A stretch of 14,373 nt of DNA from Ga0077527 sp049433545 (GTDB lineage Bacteria; Pseudomonadota; Gammaproteobacteria; Burkholderiales; SG8-41): positions 1 to 14,373 of the forward strand of contig JBMTEY010000061.1 of the NCBI GenBank assembly GCA_049433545.1, in the 5' to 3' direction. The translations under genes were made by a program, and so were the position numbers. The notes below the pieces were generated by a model. That model saw only the letters and a list, made by a program, of their open reading frames with translations. It was not told the origin of the DNA and searched no databases. This document shows positions 7,837-13,916 of this stretch, one piece after another (position 1 is the first letter of the stretch; the number at the start of each line of letters is the position of its first letter).

Positions 7837-8312
7837 GCCTTGCCCGCTTTCTTCATCAGCGCCGCCGCCTCGCGGTAGGCGTCCATGATCTTGACGTAGC
7901 CGGTGCAGCGGCAGTAGACGCTGTCGGCGCTGGCGCGGATCTCCTCGTCGCTGGGATCCGGATTGGCGTCGAGCAGGGAGACGCACTGCATGACATGGCC
8001 GGGTATGCAGATGCCGCACTGCATCGCCGAGCGGTTGATGAAGGCCTGCTGTACCGGGTGCAGCGTGCCGGCTTCAGACAACCCTTCCACGGTGCGGATG
8101 TTCGCGCCGTCGCACAGCGCCGCGAGCTGCAGGCAGGACGACACCGGTGCGCCGTCGATGATCACGGTGCAGGTGCCGCAGGCGCCGATGCCGCAGCCGT
8201 GCTTGGTACCGGTCAGCTGCAGATCCTCGCGCAGCACGTCGACCAGCAGCCGGTCGGCCGATTTGAGGTGTACTTCGGCAGGATCGCCGTTGAGCGTGAA
8301 TTTGATCAGCAT
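7833..8312 (-). CDS. [2Fe-2S] small subunit of the xanthine dehydrogenase-family hydroxylase
   Basis: A 159-residue electron-transfer subunit of normal length. The plant-ferredoxin-type cluster is ligated by C40, C45, C48 (GCGIGACGTC) and C60. The second, helical-domain cluster is ligated by C99 and C102 (QCGIC) and by C134 and C136 (YCRCTGY). All eight cysteines are present, so the protein should be functional. It passes electrons from the molybdenum centre to FAD, both of which are carried by the fused partner encoded immediately downstream with a 4-bp ATGA overlap. It is the first gene of operon A. ATG 8312 fits family N-termini (MLIKFTLNG). An in-frame ATG at 8360 would add 16 unconserved residues and would begin upstream of the expected transcription start of the TATAAT box. 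No clear Shine-Dalgarno sequence precedes 8312; the upstream sequence is pyrimidine-rich. Confidence 0.94.
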   Translation of the reverse strand: MLIKFTLNGDPAEVHLKSADRLLVDVLREDLQLTGTKHGCGIGACGTCTVIIDGAPVSSCLQLAALCDGANIRTVEGLSEAGTLHPVQQAFINRSAMQCGICIPGHVMQCVSLLDANPDPSDEEIRASADSVYCRCTGYVKIMDAYREAAALMKKAGKA

Positions 8313-8341
8313 GGGGGGAGGGTTGCGAAGCTGCGGGGAAA

Positions 8342-8377
8342 GTCCGAAATTATATGCCACGCCGGGGTGCCGGACCC
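8342..8377 (-). promoter_or_regulatory. Candidate promoter of operon A
   Basis: A perfect TATAAT lies at 8354-8349 on the minus strand. It would place the transcription start near 8342, giving a leader of about 30 nt before ATG 8312. The -35 region is poor (GGGTCC at 8377-8372, 17 bp spacer), which would fit an activator-dependent promoter. The rest of the 202-bp interval up to 8514 holds a repeated TGCGGAT (8391-8397 and 8407-8413) and two short palindromes, GGCATGCC (8449-8456) and CCCCGGGG (8460-8467). Confidence 0.4.
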
Positions 8378-8514
8378 ATGGCGGTCACATTGCGGATGAA
8401 GCCCGCTGCGGATCTAGTGCCATCGCTGCTGTCGCGGGAGTAACATGCGGCATGCCATGCCCCGGGGGAACCTGCGACGCCCCTGGTTTTTCGAACAACC
8501 CTGCGGACACTGCC

Positions 8515-8775
8515 ATGAACAGCGAAAAAATCCAGGTGCGCGTCACCGAGTCGCGGCAGCTGATGGAAGTGGTGGTCCTCAGCAAACGAGCCTCGTCCAT
8601 CGAGGTGGTGCTGGGCAGTGGCGTGCACAGCGTCAAGTGCACGCTGGCGCCCACCCGCAACGGCCTCGCCTACGCGGGCAGTGTGATGGGCCGGGAAATT
8701 GTCTACGAGCGCAGTCGTGACCAAGTGCAGGCCGACATCGACCGGCTCAATCCGCGGGAATTCAACCGGCGCTGA
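8515..8775 (+). CDS. Small conserved-looking protein of unknown function
   Basis: An 86-residue plus-strand gene between the two minus-strand operons. I do not recognise a named family. The sequence looks like a genuine soluble protein: it has a regular alternation of beta-type residues (QVRVTESRQLMEVVVL, then SSIEVVLG), followed by TLAPTRNGLAYAG and a charged helical C-terminus (YERSRDQVQADIDRLNP). It has no signal peptide or membrane segment, one cysteine (C42), and is basic at the very end. It ends 12 bp from the convergent stop of the MAPEG gene. The start is uncertain. ATG 8515 has only a weak GGA nine bases upstream. An in-frame ATG at 8452 would add 21 residues and has GGGAG eleven bases upstream, but the added part (MPCPGGTCDAPG) looks like non-coding sequence read through. 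Being divergent from operon A, it may share its control region. Confidence 0.62.
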   Translation: MNSEKIQVRVTESRQLMEVVVLSKRASSIEVVLGSGVHSVKCTLAPTRNGLAYAGSVMGREIVYERSRDQVQADIDRLNPREFNRR

Positions 8776-8787
8776 TTTTGTCCTGGT

Positions 8788-9171
8788 TTATTCCAGCTGG
8801 TAGAGCAGGATCAGCAGGCTGGCGGTGATCAGCACGCTGAAAGTCAGCATCATGCCCGCGGTGCGGTAGCGGAGATTCTCTTTATCCTGGCTCACGCCCC
8901 AGGCATGCAGCACGCGGCCGCAGAGCAGCGCGATGCCCAGCGCATGCACGTGCAGCCGCGGGCCGTCGTGCAGTTCGACGAACCAGATCAAAAGCAGCGT
9001 CAGCGGCACGTACTCGGAGAAATTGGCGTTGACGCGCATCGCGCGCTGCAGCAGCGTGTTCCTGCCGTCGCCGATGGCAACACGGTAGCGGCGCCGCAGG
9101 CGGATGGTGCGCACGCTCAGCGCGACGAACATCAGCCCGAGCAGCGCGGCGTAGAGCGGGGTGACGGGCAT
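8788..9171 (-). CDS. MAPEG-family small membrane protein
   Basis: A 127-residue protein of the membrane-associated eicosanoid/glutathione metabolism family (PF01124), similar in size to bacterial YecN-type members. Four hydrophobic helices are visible at about residues 4-20, 51-68, 74-93 and 103-125. The family signature falls between helices 1 and 2: a basic RLRRRYR stretch followed by MRVNANFSEYVPL, with the N-x-x-E-Y core. It sits in the inner membrane. Bacterial members may have glutathione-dependent transferase or peroxidase activity, but most are uncharacterised. It is the last gene of operon B, seven base pairs after the methyltransferase stop, so it is probably co-translated with it. 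Its stop faces the unknown small gene across 12 bp, with no visible intrinsic terminator. Confidence 0.87.
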   Translation of the reverse strand: MPVTPLYAALLGLMFVALSVRTIRLRRRYRVAIGDGRNTLLQRAMRVNANFSEYVPLTLLLIWFVELHDGPRLHVHALGIALLCGRVLHAWGVSQDKENLRYRTAGMMLTFSVLITASLLILLYQLE

Positions 9172-9178
9172 GGCCGGT

Positions 9179-10009
9179 TTACTTTCCCGGTTTGGCGAAC
9201 TTCAGCGTCATACGGTCGCTTTCACCTATCGCGCGGTATTTTTCCGGGTCGAGCCGGCCGCGCATCATCGGCGGCAGCGTCCATACGCCGTTGGGGTGGT
9301 CAGTGCTGTCTTTCGGATTGGCATTTATTTCGGATTTTTCCAGCAGTTTGAAGCCAGCCCGTTCCGCAAGTTCAATGACATAAGCCTCAGTCATGTAACC
9401 GGTTTTCACCATGCGTTCGAAAGTGGTTCCCGGTTTGGCGCGATGTTCGACCACGCCCAGAACACCGCCGGGTTTCAGCGCTGCGTAAAAGGCGTTGAAC
9501 GCTGCCTGGTCGGCCTTGCGGCTGCTCCAGTTGTGGACGTTGCGGAAAGTAAGCACCATGTCGACGCTGCCGGCCGGTGCAATGGCTGAGTGCTCAGGTG
9601 GTCCGAACGAGGTGAATACCGGCTTGCCGTAAATCGCAGATTGTTCGGTGACCCGTTGCTGTTGTTTTTCGCGAACCTCGCGCTGCCAGCCGGCAAGCCC
9701 CGGATCCTCGATTGCATAATGCGCAAGATAATATTTTCCGCCGTCGCGCAGTACCGGGCCGATGATTTCGCTGTACCAGCCGCCACCGGGCCAGATCTCG
9801 ACCACGGTCAGGCCGGGTTTCAGGCCGAAGAACTGCAGGGTCTCGCGCGGATGGCGGTACTTGTCACGCAGCCGGTTGGCTTCGCTGCGGTGTTCGCCGG
9901 AGATTGCGCGGTCGAGCAGCGCGCCGGTATTGTCCTGGACATCCTCGGCGGCAGCGGACAATGTGATGACGCCCAGGACGATGATGCCGATCCGCTGTAA
10001 CCAGTGCAT
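9179..10009 (-). CDS. Exported class I SAM-dependent methyltransferase (COG4798-like)
   Basis: A 276-residue protein that begins with a Sec signal peptide: R6, a hydrophobic core at residues 7-17, and AAA before AED near residue 21. The mature part is a Rossmann-fold methyltransferase. Motif I is VVEIWPGGGWYSEIIG (residues 69-84), and the later VDMVLTFRNVHNW and LKPGGVLGVVEH are motifs IV and VI. These features match the predicted methyltransferase group COG4798, many members of which also carry signal peptides. Export is puzzling because S-adenosylmethionine is cytoplasmic. The protein may be membrane-anchored by an uncleaved leader, or may no longer act as a methyltransferase. The start is supported by AGGAG seven bases upstream. 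It follows the reductase gene by 46 bp and is closely followed by the MAPEG gene. The substrate is unknown. Confidence 0.88.
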   Translation of the reverse strand: MHWLQRIGIIVLGVITLSAAAEDVQDNTGALLDRAISGEHRSEANRLRDKYRHPRETLQFFGLKPGLTVVEIWPGGGWYSEIIGPVLRDGGKYYLAHYAIEDPGLAGWQREVREKQQQRVTEQSAIYGKPVFTSFGPPEHSAIAPAGSVDMVLTFRNVHNWSSRKADQAAFNAFYAALKPGGVLGVVEHRAKPGTTFERMVKTGYMTEAYVIELAERAGFKLLEKSEINANPKDSTDHPNGVWTLPPMMRGRLDPEKYRAIGESDRMTLKFAKPGK

Positions 10010-10055
10010 GGCCAGACTCCTGCGGCCGCCGCGCCGCGTGATGACTCCTGAGATT

Positions 10056-10976
10056 CTAGCCGTCTTTCTGCAGAACCGCCTGTATGTCAGTCGCCGGCAC
10101 CTTGATGTCCACGCCGGCGCGTTCTTCCTGCAGCAGCATCGAGATCCGTGAGTCGCGGCTGCCCCAGCCTCGGTTGAGTGCTTCGGTCATGTCGGCGTGG
10201 GCCAGGTTGGCGACGCGCATCGGCACCCCGAGTTCACGTCCCAGTTCGGTGGCCAGCGTCACGTCCTTGAGTGCGAGTTTCAGCGCGAAGTCCGGCGGAT
10301 CGAAGCTGCCCTGCAGGAACTGCCGGCCGAGGCGGTCGAAGGTGCGCTGCCGTCCCAGCGAACACTGGCGCACCGCGGCCCAGAGCGCCAGCGGATCAAC
10401 TCCGGCCTTGACGCCGACCGTGAACACTTCGGCGAGCGCGGTCTGGATTGCGTAACCTGCACAGTTGTGCACCAGTTTCGCAACGGTGCCGGCTCCGATC
10501 GGGCCGATGTAGATCACCTGGTCGCCGATGGCGTCGAGCACCTTGCGTTTGTCGTTGAAGGTTTTTTCATCGCCGCCGACCAGCAGAGCCATCTTGCCCG
10601 ACTTTGCGCCGTGCGGACCGCCGGACACCGGTGCGTCGAGCATGGTGATGCCGTGCTCGGCGCAGCGCGCTGACAGCGCGCGCACCACAGTCGGCGAATT
10701 GGTGGTGAGGTCGAACCACACGCCGCCGCGTTTCATCGAGGCCATCAGGTCGGCGCCGACAGCTTCCGCCTCGCGCGGCCCCGGCAGCGAGGTCAGCACC
10801 ACATCGACCGCTTTACCCAGTGCCTGCACCGACTCGGCCCAGGTCGCGCCGGCGTCGAGCACGGGTTTTGCGATTTCAGCGCGCAGGTCGTGCACGAAGA
10901 GATCGAATTTCGCCTTGCGCAGGTTGAGCGCCATGGCGCCGCCCATGGTTCCGAGTCCGATGAATCCGACTTTCAT
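10056..10976 (-). CDS. NAD(P)-dependent beta-hydroxyacid dehydrogenase (3-hydroxyisobutyrate dehydrogenase / tartronate semialdehyde reductase family)
   Basis: A 306-residue enzyme of usual family length. The Rossmann dinucleotide loop is at the N-terminus (GFIGLGTMG, residues 4-12). The substrate-binding motif DAPVSGG lies at 114-120, and the catalytic lysine is K167 in GAGTVAKLVHN, with the following asparagine conserved. The residue after beta-strand 2 is Asp (HD at 29-30), which suggests NAD rather than NADP, although this family varies. These cytoplasmic enzymes interconvert beta-hydroxyacids and semialdehydes and often handle small products of ring cleavage. GGGAGG four bases upstream supports ATG 10976. 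It follows the flavin monooxygenase gene by 15 bp in operon B. The actual substrate could be 3-hydroxyisobutyrate, tartronate semialdehyde, a succinic-semialdehyde type compound or another. Confidence 0.91.
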   Translation of the reverse strand: MKVGFIGLGTMGGAMALNLRKAKFDLFVHDLRAEIAKPVLDAGATWAESVQALGKAVDVVLTSLPGPREAEAVGADLMASMKRGGVWFDLTTNSPTVVRALSARCAEHGITMLDAPVSGGPHGAKSGKMALLVGGDEKTFNDKRKVLDAIGDQVIYIGPIGAGTVAKLVHNCAGYAIQTALAEVFTVGVKAGVDPLALWAAVRQCSLGRQRTFDRLGRQFLQGSFDPPDFALKLALKDVTLATELGRELGVPMRVANLAHADMTEALNRGWGSRDSRISMLLQEERAGVDIKVPATDIQAVLQKDG

Positions 10977-10991
10977 GTTGCCTCCCTAGGA

Positions 10992-12218
10992 TCAGAAATC
11001 CCGCGTCACCGCGATGTCGCGCATTACGGCTTCCGGGGTGTGGTGATGCCTGTTGCGTGTGCGCGCAGCTTCCTCTTCGTCGCAGGCCTGCAGGTACGAA
11101 CCCAGTTCACGCGCGTGTGCCACCACGGCGCGACCGAAGCGTACGCGTTGGGCAGAATAACCCGGCAGGGCCGCGGCGAGATCGTTGTCCGCGGAGTTCA
11201 GCGCATCGGCCAAGGCTATCGCATCACCGGCTGCCTTGGATACGCCCATGCCGCAATGCGGACGCGCGACAAAGGCCGCATCGCCGAGCAGGGCGATGCG
11301 GCCGTGAGCCATGTTCTGCGATTCAAGGTCGAAAATGGCCTGGAAAAATGGCATGCGCGTTTTTGCAACGACTTCGGCGAACTGCGGCGACAGCGCTTCC
11401 TGCGCGCTGCGGCGCATGGCATCCAGTACCTCGGGCCGGATCAGCGGCGGCGGTATCGCCATGTCGTGGCGGCGGCCGTGGATGTCGGTGCACAATTGAG
11501 GCAGTTCGCGGTCGGCATGCGTCGGCCGGTACCAGACGAAGTTGTAGCAGCGTTCTCCCGCACGCGTGGAATTGCCGAATCCGGCCACCGGATAGCCGAG
11601 CATGTGTTCGCGCGGTGCCAGGCTGAAGCCGAACCGCGGGATCAGGTCGCGATGGGTGGCGGGCGTCAGTTCGTTTTCGTCAACCAGTCCGCGCCAGGCG
11701 ACATAGCCCGCATAGACAGGGCGGTCCTCCGGCACAAGCTGCGTGCGCACCGTGGAGCGTATGCCGTCGGCGGCCACCAACAGGTCACCATCCGCCTGTG
11801 CGCCGTTGCCGAATCTGGCGCTGACGCTGTGCGTATTCTGTTCGACGCCGCTGCAGGCATGGTCAAAATGGTAGCGCTCGGAGGGCAGGGCCTCCTTGAG
11901 CAGGGCGTAGAGCCGGGCCCAGGTGGTGAGGCACTGGCGAATGTCTAGCGTGCCGACGGTTGCGCCACTGCGGTCGAAGGCGACGCGGCCGGCGATGTCG
12001 ACGCCGAAACTGTCGTCGATGCCGATACCGATGCGCTTCAGTGCGGCAAACAGGTCGGGATGGGTGATGATGCCGGCACCGCGGCCGGCAAGTCCTTCGC
12101 CGGCCTGTTCATAAACCTCGACATCCCAGCCCTGGCGGTGGAGCAGGTTCGCCGCGAACAGGCCTCCGAGCGATCCACCGATGACCAGCGCGCGTGGCGG
12201 ACGGGATGCGACAGGCAT
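10992..12218 (-). CDS. FAD-dependent aromatic monooxygenase, 2,6-dihydroxypyridine 3-monooxygenase-like
   Basis: A 408-residue group A flavin monooxygenase. The ADP-binding fold has a GGSLGG loop (residues 14-19) with E37 at the end of strand 2. The DG motif is at D151-G152 (VAADGIRSTVR) and the GD motif at G312-D313 (LLGDAAF). Two features resemble 2,6-dihydroxypyridine 3-monooxygenase as I recall it from Arthrobacter: the GGS rather than GxGxxG first loop, and ARPHCGMGVSKA after the GD motif, where that enzyme has PRPHAAAGGAKA. YAGYVAWRG also matches its YAGYVTWRG, and the length (408 against about 397) agrees. Reaction: NAD(P)H- and O2-dependent ring hydroxylation, in the cytoplasm. It starts 4 bp after the VOC stop with only a weak ribosome site, so coupling is likely. 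The pyridine substrate is inference; salicylate-type substrates cannot be excluded. Confidence 0.9.
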   Translation of the reverse strand: MPVASRPPRALVIGGSLGGLFAANLLHRQGWDVEVYEQAGEGLAGRGAGIITHPDLFAALKRIGIGIDDSFGVDIAGRVAFDRSGATVGTLDIRQCLTTWARLYALLKEALPSERYHFDHACSGVEQNTHSVSARFGNGAQADGDLLVAADGIRSTVRTQLVPEDRPVYAGYVAWRGLVDENELTPATHRDLIPRFGFSLAPREHMLGYPVAGFGNSTRAGERCYNFVWYRPTHADRELPQLCTDIHGRRHDMAIPPPLIRPEVLDAMRRSAQEALSPQFAEVVAKTRMPFFQAIFDLESQNMAHGRIALLGDAAFVARPHCGMGVSKAAGDAIALADALNSADNDLAAALPGYSAQRVRFGRAVVAHARELGSYLQACDEEEAARTRNRHHHTPEAVMRDIAVTRDF

Positions 12219-12222
12219 AAAA

Positions 12223-12669
12223 CTACGCGGCTTGCTGTGCTTCGGTGCCCGGGTAATTCAGTTCGATGGTGACGGAACTCGGATCTTCGAAGAATACCTG
12301 GTGCAGGTTCAGCGAAGGCACGGTGCGCTCACGGTATTCGATTTTGTGCGCTTTGAGCCGGGCCAGCATGTCCGCCAGGCCGGTGGCGGCGAAGGCCATG
12401 TGGTCGACGGAGCCGGTGCCGTTCAACGTGTCGAGGTCCTTGTCACCGAGGTATTCCTTCAGGCCGGCGGGGTCGTTGAGGTCGATGCCGATGATATGCA
12501 CGACACCGGTGGTTTCCGGATACTGCGGGCCGTTGTACAGCCACAGTCCCGGAAACTTGAAGGGCGGGCGGAAGCCGACGGTGAAGCCCATCACCTCGGT
12601 ATAGAACCGGCGCGAGGACTCGACGTCCAGCGTGCGGATCGAGAAATGGTCGAGCTTGCCGATGGGCAT
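12223..12669 (-). CDS. VOC-superfamily protein (glyoxalase / extradiol dioxygenase fold)
   Basis: A 148-residue protein with two beta-alpha-beta-beta-beta modules, the standard size of a single-chain VOC protein. Possible metal ligands stand where the superfamily has them: H8 in LDHFSIRT, H90 in VDHMAFAA and E136 in TIELNYPG. A further histidine, H58 (VVHIIGID), lies on the strand of the first module. The H/H/E set is compatible with a mononuclear iron or other divalent metal site, as in extradiol dioxygenases, but also with glyoxalase-type lyases. Its place directly before the flavin monooxygenase gene (4-bp gap) makes a role on the hydroxylated product attractive, though this is inference. 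The start is ATG 12669, where GGAGGA lies four bases upstream. A longer reading from 12795 would overlap the NIPSNAP gene in another frame and lacks family similarity. Confidence 0.87.
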   Translation of the reverse strand: MPIGKLDHFSIRTLDVESSRRFYTEVMGFTVGFRPPFKFPGLWLYNGPQYPETTGVVHIIGIDLNDPAGLKEYLGDKDLDTLNGTGSVDHMAFAATGLADMLARLKAHKIEYRERTVPSLNLHQVFFEDPSSVTIELNYPGTEAQQAA

Positions 12670-12673
12670 GGCG

Positions 12674-12679
12674 TCCTCC
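12674..12679 (-). promoter_or_regulatory. Ribosome binding site that sets the start of the VOC gene
   Basis: GGAGGA on the minus strand is four bases upstream of ATG 12669. It lies in the 20-bp gap after the NIPSNAP gene and argues against the 42-codon longer frame. Confidence 0.7.
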
Positions 12680-12689
12680 GCGAGGTTGT

Positions 12690-13328
12690 TTATTGCAGTG
12701 GCGAAAACGCCGAGGGCATTACGATCTTGTTTTCCTGCGCAGTCAGCGTGCCGTCCGGCAGGTTGAATTTCTTGGCGGCGACCGACGGCGGCCATACGCC
12801 GGTTGCGAGTGCCTGGTCGCGTGCTTCGTTGCGCTGGTTGAGCGAACTGTAGGCCCAGATATGCATGAAGCGGTTCAGCCCGCCCAGTTCGCTGTACCAG
12901 ACGCCGACCAGCGGACTGATCTTGATGCGCGCGGGCAGTGCCTGTTCCCAGACTTTTTGTATCTTGGGCAGGTCGCCCGGAGCGACTGTGTAGGTGCGCA
13001 TCTCGAAATACGGCCCCATCTTTCCGGGTTTGATCTCGGGCGAGCAGGCGAAGGGTATGAAGATTTCGGATTGCATGCCGAGCAGGAACTCGCCGATTTT
13101 GGGCGGCCAGTTGCCCGCGGCAACGGCTTCGGCGCGGATTTTGTCACGCTCCGCCATGTCCTTGTACGGCCAGATGTGGATGATCTGGTTCAGCGGCCCG
13201 ATTTCGGTATGGAAAAAGGCCGCGAGCGGCGAGATCTTCTTGCGGGTCTCATACGCTTCGCCGAAGCGCTTTTCCACTTCAGCCAGGGATTTGGGTTTTA
13301 CAAAATACGTGCGCACTTCGTAAATCAT
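12690..13328 (-). CDS. NIPSNAP-family protein with two tandem domains
   Basis: A 212-residue protein made of two similar NIPSNAP (PF07978) ferredoxin-like alpha/beta domains. The first covers about residues 1-100 and opens MIYEVRTYFVKP; the second runs from about 107 to the end and opens FEMRTYTVAPGD. Each copy then has the same order of elements: a KISPL turn, an aromatic strand (FFHTEIG against VWYSELG), LNxxxHIW followed by Y, and an xxRxxAR/R-A helix ending in a W-PP loop. The internal duplication is directly visible. The protein has no signal peptide. Bacterial NIPSNAP proteins often sit in catabolic operons, but their biochemical role is not settled. It is the first gene of operon B, with GGAGGA four bases upstream of ATG 13328 and 20 bp to the VOC gene. 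Confidence 0.9.
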   Translation of the reverse strand: MIYEVRTYFVKPKSLAEVEKRFGEAYETRKKISPLAAFFHTEIGPLNQIIHIWPYKDMAERDKIRAEAVAAGNWPPKIGEFLLGMQSEIFIPFACSPEIKPGKMGPYFEMRTYTVAPGDLPKIQKVWEQALPARIKISPLVGVWYSELGGLNRFMHIWAYSSLNQRNEARDQALATGVWPPSVAAKKFNLPDGTLTAQENKIVMPSAFSPLQ

Positions 13329-13362
13329 GCTTTCCTCCGGGGGGTGATCGCCGCTTTGCGGG

Positions 13363-13375
13363 AGTGGCGAGTTTA
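13363..13375 (-). promoter_or_regulatory. Weak candidate promoter of operon B
   Basis: TAAACT at 13375-13370 on the minus strand matches four of six bases of a -10 box and would start transcription near 13363, about 35 nt before ATG 13328. The 17-bp-distant -35 position has no good match. The macro-gene transcript could also read through into operon B. Confidence 0.25.
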
Positions 13376-13383
13376 CCAGAGGC

Positions 13384-13402
13384 GGCGCGGCGTGCCCGCG
13401 CC
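13384..13402 (-). terminator. GC-rich hairpin after the macro-domain gene, possible terminator
   Basis: A perfect 7-bp inverted repeat (GGCGCGG / CCGCGCC, 5-nt loop) begins about ten bases after the macro-gene stop. It lacks the U-tract of a classical intrinsic terminator, so it may only weaken read-through into operon B. Confidence 0.3.
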
Positions 13403-13412
13403 GGCCCCGGCC

Positions 13413-13904
13413 TTACAGACCTTCGTCGGCGGTCTGCCCCGCATGGTAGGTGGTATATACCAGCACGGGCATGCCCAGTTCGCCGAGGTGCTGCGTGATC
13501 AGCGGGCGCACATCCTCCCATGCCAGCCGGCCGACGCCGGTGGCCAGCCGCGGCAGCGCGATGCTGGTGAATTTTTCATCAAGCGCGAGCTTCTGCAGTG
13601 CGCGCAGCGCATGGCCGGCACGCTGCAGCGTGGCAGGTCCGGGATTGCCGCCGTGATGGCCAGGCGCGCCTTCCTGCGCGAACAGGCTGACGACGCGGGT
13701 GCCGTCGGCGCCCATCCATGCCCACAAGGTCCCGGCTTTGGGATGCTGAGACTGGCAGTAGTGGCGGAAATCCTTGTACATCGCCGGCCAGCGTTCACGC
13801 AGTTGCAATGCGAGGCCGCTGTGAAATGGGTCGTTGGGTGCCACGCCGTGGGCAATTACCTGGGCCTTGGTCAACAGTATGTCGCCGCTGACTTCCTTGA
13901 TCAT
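13413..13904 (-). CDS. Macro-domain protein, TARG1/ALC1-like branch, catalytic residues not conserved
   Basis: A 163-residue single macro domain (ADP-ribose-binding fold). The first loop is VSGDILLT with the adenine-contacting aspartate D8, followed by AHGVAPNDPFHSGLAL (residues 18-33), which replaces the AxNxAN form of MacroD enzymes and recalls the SEDCRMGAGIA region of human TARG1. The second loop is ALPRLATGVGRLAWEDV (116-132), parallel to TARG1 MPRIGCGLDRLQWENV. At the TARG1 catalytic aspartate (D125) this protein has glycine (also G125 here), and the catalytic lysine (K84) appears as Q77 or E78. It may therefore bind ADP-ribose or a related nucleotide without TARG1-type hydrolysis. It is a lone gene, divergent from the CocE-type gene. 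ATG 13904 is chosen on GGAG eight bases upstream; the longer frame from 14072 would cover the intergenic control region. Confidence 0.87.
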   Translation of the reverse strand: MIKEVSGDILLTKAQVIAHGVAPNDPFHSGLALQLRERWPAMYKDFRHYCQSQHPKAGTLWAWMGADGTRVVSLFAQEGAPGHHGGNPGPATLQRAGHALRALQKLALDEKFTSIALPRLATGVGRLAWEDVRPLITQHLGELGMPVLVYTTYHAGQTADEGL

Positions 13905-13912
13905 GTGTTGTT

Positions 13913-13916
13913 CTCC
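13913..13916 (-). promoter_or_regulatory. Ribosome binding site that sets the start of the macro-domain gene
   Basis: GGAG on the minus strand is eight bases upstream of ATG 13904. It marks this as the start rather than the in-frame upstream codon at 14072, whose extra 56 residues show no domain similarity. Confidence 0.6.

Noticed and set aside
6826..7878. Plus-strand open frame of 350 codons
   Set aside because: Antisense to the molybdopterin domain. Low-complexity composition and no motif.
7837..8019. 61-codon N-terminal extension of the Mo-FAD fusion
   Set aside because: It runs through the [2Fe-2S] gene in another frame and reads as Arg/His-rich noise. The ATGA overlap at 7833-7836 gives a normal start.
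8313..8360. Upstream ATG (8360) for the [2Fe-2S] subunit
   Set aside because: It adds 16 residues not seen at the N-terminus of this family and lies upstream of the predicted transcription start.
10015..10050. Repeated GACTCCTG (10015-10022 and 10043-10050), which on the minus strand duplicates a ribosome-site-like CAGGAGTC
   Set aside because: Only the copy next to ATG 10009 is followed by a start codon. With 8-bp copies in a 46-bp gap, chance is a sufficient explanation.
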